From Papaver somniferum (taxonomy: Eukaryota; Streptophyta; Magnoliopsida; Ranunculales; Papaveraceae): 64,000 nt of DNA. The translations under genes were made by a program, and so were the position numbers. The notes below the pieces were generated by a model, which was given only the letters and a program-made list of their open reading frames with translations, did no database searches and was not told where the DNA came from. Of the stretch, positions 57,855 through 64,000 are shown in pieces (positions within the stretch are counted from its first letter, which is position 1; every line of letters starts with the position of its first letter). The stretch lies in assembly GCF_003573695.1 (NCBI RefSeq), contig NC_039359.1, forward strand, positions 122,643,849 to 122,707,848, given 5' to 3'.

Positions 57855-60006
57855 TTGACAAGTTTAGTTGGAAACAATTTATTTGTTGGAAACTAAATAA
57901 GAAGTCAAAAGATGATCATGTGAAAATCTCCTTGTAACATCTTACATGATTTGTGTGAGACAGTCATTTGACGTAGACTCGGAATGTATCGTATTAATCA
58001 TTCGATCACTTGAAAATTACTTATAAGCTAATAGTTTGTGTGAGACAACTATTGTCGTCTTCTAAGGATGTTTTAATGATTGAAATGGGAGTTTAGAACA
58101 ATTAACAATTGTCTGGATATAGCACAGTATGCATACCCGTATGCAAACTGTTGTAAGAATGATTCAGGTCTGGGAACCAAGTATGCATACCCGTATGTGA
58201 ACGGTTTTAACTGTTAAAGTCCGGGAACCATGTTTGCGTACCCGTTTGCAAACTGTTTCACCTGAGTTCGGGCTGGAACGACGGTATGCATACCCGTTTG
58301 CGAACTGTCGAAAAAGATCAAAGTCCGGAACTCTAGTTTGGGTAACCGTTTGCAAACTGAGTTAGTTTGAGTTCTAAAATCAGTCAAGTATGATTTCATA
58401 CTCATGAACAAATACACTTATAAATTAAGGAATTCAATCTTTGCAAAGTAGCTAAAATGTTCATGATCTGATTCTTTTGAATCAATCCGATTTTGCTTCA
58501 ATTATGTCTTGTATACTTCTATTAGAATATAAACAATTGAAAAACTCTATGAGTAACACAATTAGATTCATTAGGATTATAATTTGATCTAGAAGTGTTA
58601 AGATGAATGTGGTTAATCCAAAAGTGTTCATATGACTAACTTCGGTTAACTATTGTTGAGCCAACTCAATATACACGTTTAGGTACGGTTACCCATATCT
58701 AAATGAAGGTATATTTGATTTGTGTGTAATAAGCTAAGACCAACTAACGGTGGAGAGATATTGCTTTGGTTTTAAGTAAACTTAGCTTGAATCTTAAATC
58801 AGGTTTTCACCTAAAGGTGAATATTGATTGCTTTGTTTCAAAGTTATCAAACCCTGATTTGAAGACTATATAAGGGAGAACTCTAGAAACTGGGAAACCT
58901 GATCCCCACACCTCATGTGTGATACTAGTTGCGACTAGAATCGATTCTCCTTTAACCTAGTTTTTTCCTAAAACCATTATAGGTCGACGACTTGAAGACT
59001 TCATTGGGATTCTGAAGCCAGACCCAACTATTTTCTTTGTAGTTGCGTGTTCAGATCTTACTTGTTCTATCGTATTGAGTACTATCTTCTCTAAGATTTA
59101 CTCGAGATTTATCTCCGATAGGTAAGATATAAAAAGTAATCACAAAGCTCTTCGTCTCATTCTTTGTGATTTCACAATAACTTGTTCTACTACCATATAG
59201 TTAAGTTATTGTGAGGTGATTGATATTTTTAGGTCGTTCTTCGGGAATATAAGACCGGATTATCAATTGGTTCCTGTTCACATTGATTTATCAAAAGACG
59301 GAAAAAAAACTTCATAGGTATTTTTGTGGGAGATAGATTTATCTATCATAATAGTCTTTTCTGTGGGAGACAAATTTGTTTATCAAGTCTTTGACTTTGG
59401 GTCGTAGCAACTCTTAGTTGTGGGTGAGATCAACTAAGGGAATCAAGTGCGCAGAGTCTTGGTGGGACTCATAGGCGTAAGGAACGCGACTATACCTTAA
59501 TCAGTATGAGATTGGTTAGGGCTCAACTACATTCCAGTCCGAAGTTAACTTGTAGTAGGCTAGAATCTGTAGCGGCTTAATACAATGTGGTGTTCAAATT
59601 TGGATTAGGTCCCGGGGTTTTTCTGCATTTGCGGTTTCCTCGTTAACAAAACTTATGGTGTCTATGTTATTTCTTTTCCGCATTATATTTTTATATAATT
59701 GAAATATCACAGGTTGTGCGTAGTTCAATCAATTGGTAAATCCAACCTTTGGTTGTTGATTGAAATTGATTGACACTTGAACATTGGTTTTTGATTTCAT
59801 TCAAGTTATTTCTCATATCAATCGGGCTCACATATTTCTATCTGTTCGATTGCAGATAATGTTGAGAAATTGAGATATAACTCTTGGATGTTTTTCCTTG
59901 ATTGAGTTTGACTGTCTAGTTGATTCTCTTGGAATTATATTGGAGTTAGTCCATGCATATTGTCGAACGAAATATTGGATGTGGTTGTTAGACCCACACT
60001 TTTTCA
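57855..60006 (+). repeat. Family A LTR, 5'-truncated
   Basis: It matches 44392-46546 and ends GACCCACACTTTTTCA. The first 500 bp are missing. It carries the palindrome array (58129-58360) and TATATAAG (58867-58874). No target duplication pairs it with 43895. Confidence 0.88.
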
Positions 60007-60117
60007 AGCGAATCTAGTAAATAATCAAGCGACTCTATATTAGTTTTGATACTAAAATATGACAACCAAACTTCACATACCAACGGTTGGTGGGTTCAAC
60101 CGAGCAATGCTCTAACA
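60007..60117 (-). repeat. A2 3' LTR, initial piece
   Basis: The minus strand begins TGTTAGAGCATTGCTCGGTT at 60117 and matches the first 111 bp of the A2 LTR at 37560. It is cut by the family A LTR. Confidence 0.85.
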
Positions 60118-60131
60118 ATCTCCCCCTTTGT
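60118..60131 (-). other. A2 polypurine tract
   Basis: The minus strand reads ACAAAGGGGGAGAT, a typical copia purine tract, directly before the 3' LTR. Confidence 0.85.
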
Positions 60132-61282
60132 CAATTTTAGTGACAAAACTCTATTACATATGGAGATAAACAAATTATATTAACTCATTCTTCATACGCT
60201 TGATTCCAACTTTCAACAACACAACATCCTACACATATTCAAAAAATAAATGCCTCTGTTGACATTTGAATAACAAAAGCTTTACTCTCCCCTAAAGGAA
60301 AGCTAGGTAAATATTCAATCTGAACATCTTTGTTATTCCCCTTTTGTAGTATAAAATGCCTTTTCTTTCAACTAAGCGACTCTTTATTAGTCGTGTCAGA
60401 AGTACAATTGTTGAATCAAGCTCATTTTCAACAAATGCCTTTTCTTCTTTACAACATTCCTCAACCCAATTTATACTTGCTTCTTTCGAAGACTTTCTAG
60501 TATTATTTGTGGCATTCAATCCAACATTCTTGTTCTTCAGCAAAACTTCTTTATCAAAGATCTTTAACTTTCCTACAAGAGAGCTTCGAGAAAGTATTGA
60601 AAAATCATTGGCTCCATTATGGAATATTTCTTAGACTCGTATCTAGATGGTATATGTAACGATCTGAGAACTTGCATACTATTTCTGTTTCAGATATAGT
60701 CTTTCCAAGTGAGAAAGAAGCATTGACAATCTCAGAAATTTTAGCATTAAACTCCTCAAAGGTATTGTTATCATCCTAAGGTATTCACATTCAGAAGAGA
60801 GAGATTGGAGTCTAGCTTCTCTTTCTGAAACATTACCTTCGAAAATGGTCTCAAGAGCATCCCAAGCTTCTTTGGAAGTTTCACACGAGGAGACATGATG
60901 TTGAAGATCTTGACTCACTGCATGTATTATGGCACTCAAACCATCAGAATTCTTCTTGGCAAGAGTCTTTTCTTCATTTGAATAAAACACTAAGCGTTTA
61001 AACTCAGTTTTCGAATATTCCACTTTCGGTCTTTTATACTAAAATACTAAGCGTTTAAACACAGTTTCCGAATATTCCACTTTCGGTCTTTCATGCTCTT
61101 CTACAATTAATAGCCAAGTATTAAAATCGCGTGATTGAATAAAAGATTGTATAGCAGATTTCCACCACAGATAATTTGTGCCATAAAATCTTGGTGGTAC
61201 ATTAAATGAATCGGTCATTTGATTCAAATCTTATAGATTAGATCGCACCAAACACAGATTGTTAGAAATTTTCGTGTTTGCC

Positions 61283-61297
61283 TGCTCTGATACCAAT
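61283..61297 (-). other. A2 primer binding site
   Basis: The minus strand reads ATTGGTATCAGAGCA, the initiator tRNA-Met complement, next to the LTR end. Confidence 0.92.
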
Positions 61298-62082
61298 TGA
61301 AAAGACGAGGGTACCCAAATACACCACAATCTTTTGAATATCAACCTATAAGTCATACACCTTATGTGATTGTCTATGGACGAGGCCGAGACAAATACCA
61401 CAACAAGATATTTACTTGAAAATATTTACGGTAATAAAACCGATTGACTATTAGGATCACTGTCAAGTAATATAGATTAACATACAATAGTGTTATTTAC
61501 TTAATTATAATAACAATTATAATGCGGAAGTAAAGTAAATAACACAACAAGATTTTGTTAACGAAATACAGAAAAATCCCGGGACCTAGTCCAGTTTTGA
61601 ATACTCTCAGAATTAAGCCGCTATACAAAACCTAATACCAACTTTGTATAGTTGAGACCAAGTTGACTACCCCTAGCTACTTAGTTTCCTCAGTATCTCT
61701 ACACCTTCGACTACTAAAGTCACGCACGTGAATAGCTACTCATTTTGATCGTATTCCAAACAACAAAGAAATGAATCTGTTTGGTAACCACTCTAATCAA
61801 TCTTTGGTAAAAGATATTTTGAGTTGTTGACAAAGGCTATTCCGTTTAAACTAATAAACTCCTTTGTCGGGTATGATCAATCCAAATACGAAAGTTCGGA
61901 TCTAGATTCACAACTATCAAATCGTAGAAAACCACCAAAAGATACTTGCCTGTCAATATGACTATATGATAATCTACCAAAGATAAATCTAATCTTAGTC
62001 GGAACCCAGCCAACCAATATGTGTGCACAAATTCACAAGATACAATAACCAATAAGAAAATCGTCTTCATCTTCAAATCTTC
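61298..62082 (-). repeat. A2 5' LTR, truncated
   Basis: The last 785 bp of the LTR (minus orientation). It preserves the uninterrupted sequence at both insertion sites seen at 37560 and 40484. It is cut at 62083 by a family A LTR. Confidence 0.88.
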
Positions 62083-64000
62083 TGTTAGAGCATTGCTCGG
62101 TCGAACTCGCAAGCGTTGCTATCTCAAGCTTGTTTGTCAAATTTAGTTGTCAAAACTATATGTCTTGATTTCTAGTCTACTTATAGCTAAGTCTCGGGCT
62201 AGGATAATTAAGTGTAGTTAAGCTCCAGACTCCACCGCGATCATCTTACGAAGACGAAGAACTACTCGAGGAACCAGTGGAACTTCATCCGACTAAAAGG
62301 AATGTGGATACTTGAACTTATCTATCACTCAAAAGTATATCTACTCTATCTCCTACTCTTGAGACAAAAGTCGTATAAGTATGATAGTTTTCATACATAC
62401 ACATTTGATATTTCGAGCCGAGTTTATCTCGCCTATCTATTTCTCGAAATATGTGTTGGAAAGCTTTCGTTTTAACCATTTTCATCATTACCCGTGACGA
62501 AAGTCATGACGACGTTTTAATCTCTTGAAAATTGCTTTGATGACGATAATTGTGAATAACGACTATTATAACATTATAAAAGAATGTTTCAACGATTGAA
62601 ATGTAGAGTTGAGATTATGTAACCATATATGGATATAAGCATATATAGTGTGTTCGCACATTAGTGTATAAATCCATGTACCGGAAACCAAGTGTGTGCG
62701 TATGTGTGCATAAAATGTACTGGCGGAACTTTTCCTCCCGGAAAATTTTGCTGAGTTTGTAGTTACAAACTAGTAAACCAGTCACCTTAGGTACGCGTAC
62801 TGGCGGAACTTTTCTACCCGAAAAAGTCTTTTGAGTTTGGAAACCAAAACCAACTCAATCTGGTTGCTAAGGTACGCATACCCGTACACGTACCCAAGCT
62901 GGTTATTTTCTCAAATCGATAGTTCATGAAATTAAAAAATAAATTATAAGGAATGCAATCTTTGAAAACCATGGCTATATTGTTCATGAATTGATTCAAA
63001 TGAATCAAACAGATTTGGTTTCAATTGTGTCTATGTACAAAGACCTAAGCAATTGAACAACTCTTCAACTAGTTCTTTTGAAGTCATTTGAACTAGTTAT
63101 GAAGAAGATGAATACGGTTAATATGAAAGTACTCATATGGATACCATTGGTTAACTATTTGTGAACCAACTAAGTGTACACGTTTAGGTACGGTTACTCA
63201 AACCTAAATGAAATATATTTCATTTGTATATGACAAGCTAAGTTTCGATCCAACGGTTGAAAGATATTAGATTGTATCTAATCTGGTTTTCATCTAACGG
63301 TGAATATTGAATGCTTTGTTACTAAGATAACATTGATTGCAAACCCTGATTTGAAAACTATATAATGGAGAACTCTAGCAACTGGAAAAACTATTCCCAC
63401 ACCTCCTGTGTGATACTAGTTGGTTTAGATAGAGTTGATTCTCCTTTAACCTTAGGTTTCTTCTCGAGACCCTGTAGGTTAACGACTTAAAGACTTCATT
63501 GGGATTGTGAAGCCAGACGAAACTACTTCTCTTGTAGTTGAGCGATCGGATCTTGCCAATTCCTATCGTACGAGTTCAATTGAAAGAATTGACTTGAGAT
63601 TATATCTCCGATAGGGCAAGATTAAAAGAAATCACAAACATCTTCGTCTCATCGTTTGTGATTCCACAATATCTTATTTCGCTACCATACGATTAAGATT
63701 ATTGTGAGGTGATTGATAATTCTAGGCTGTTCTTCGGGAATATAAGTCTGGGTTATCGATTAGTTCCTGTTCACTTTGATTTTATCAAAGACGGAACAAA
63801 ACTTTTAGGTTTATCTGTGGGAGACATATTTATCTATTACCGTAGACTTTTCTGTGTGATACAGATTTGTTTATTCAAGTCTTCGACTTTGGGTCGTAGC
63901 AACTCTTGGTTGTGGGTGAGATCAGCTAAGGGAATCAAGTGCGTAGCATCCTGTTGGGATCAGAGACGTAAGGAGCGCAACTGTACCTTGAATCAGTGTG
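62083..64000 (+). repeat. Family A LTR, runs off the window
   Basis: It begins TGTTAGAGCATTGCTCGGTC and follows 43895 onward, with a TATATAAT box near 63359. It is more diverged than the other copies: the palindrome array is replaced by GTACTGGCGGAACTTTTC repeats (62730-62820). The end lies beyond 64000, so solo or full status is unknown. Confidence 0.85.

Larger units (their letters stand above)
60118..61297 (-). pseudogene. A2 internal region with Gag remnant only
   Basis: Minus strand from 61227: MNQMTDSFNVPPRFYGTNYL, WWKSAIQSFIQSRDFNTWLL. Then 61023-60679: LSAIIHAVSQDLQHHVSSCE, KEAWDALETIFEGNVSERE. This is the N-terminal Gag (UBN2-type) domain of Ty1/copia. A Ser/Lys/Glu-rich frame follows (60543-60292). 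The region is only 1.2 kb with no protease, integrase, RT or RNase H, so it is an internally deleted element. A 40-bp duplication of KRLVF-coding text near 60985-61075 breaks the frame. Confidence 0.85.
37053..62082 (-). mobile_element. Gag-only copia derivative (family A2), heavily interrupted
   Basis: Minus-strand element. Its 5' LTR is 61298-62082 (truncated by a family A LTR). The internal region is 60118-61297. Its 3' LTR is now in pieces: 60007-60117, 42028-43894, 40386-40483 and 37053-37559, adding up to about 2.6 kb against 2.83 kb for the intact A2 LTR. About 125 bp is missing at the 43894/60007 junction. The inserted sequences are annotated separately. Confidence 0.75.

Overview
The window looks like nuclear DNA from a repeat-rich dicot plant. 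The coding sequence is AT-rich with plant-type introns, and the host genes belong to plant families: an organellar ssDNA-binding OSB protein, a PLS-class pentatricopeptide repeat protein, an ATL RING-H2 ligase and F-box fragments. Most of the rest is LTR retrotransposon. The long LTR family that begins TGTTAGAGCA reminds me of poppy (Papaveraceae) repeats, but that is recall and weak evidence for the species.

Layout. Positions 1-13000 are repeats. They comprise a chimeric LTR fragment (1-1652), a complete minus-strand element 'B1' (1806-8665, 5-bp target duplication GTAGG, LTRs of about 1.5 kb, Asp-type primer site, one unusual ORF and no pol), and a solo LTR of family A (9136-12903) that carries a nested solo LTR of family B (10587-11978). 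Positions 15400-21300 are the gene island. It holds a five-exon OSB gene, an intronless PPR gene, a 3' fragment of a nucleotide-sugar/sugar-phosphate transporter gene abutting the PPR stop codon, and a minus-strand ATL RING-H2 gene. Positions 21300-26200 are intergenic and contain MITE-like elements, including one clear Stowaway-type element.

At 26237 an F-box gene begins and is split by a Ty3/gypsy Tat-lineage element (26394-35412). The element lies on the minus strand. Its pol is broken, gag is missing, and a spliced coiled-coil ORF runs antisense to pol. The F-box frame resumes after the second LTR and is then cut by a Ty1/copia LTR plus gag fragment (35659-37052).

From 37053 to 62082 lies a nested stack. 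The outermost layer is a minus-strand gag-only copia derivative ('A2'). Its 3' LTR is interrupted by a solo A2 LTR (37560-40385), a solo B LTR (40484-42022), and a large block bounded by two family A LTRs (43895-46546 and 57855-60006). That block holds unrecognised coiled-coil ORFs, a tandem-repeat region, a second copy of the B element (about 51135-55701) and a scrambled gypsy derivative with another antisense ORF. A further family A LTR begins at 62083 and runs off the window.

The three intact host genes are not obviously in one pathway. OSB and many PPR proteins act on organelle nucleic acids, while ATL proteins are membrane E3 ligases. The most unusual features are the two antisense ORFs next to gypsy pol remnants and the pol-less B family, whose membrane-segment ORF is shared by two copies that carry different disabling mutations. 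All identity statements are by eye.
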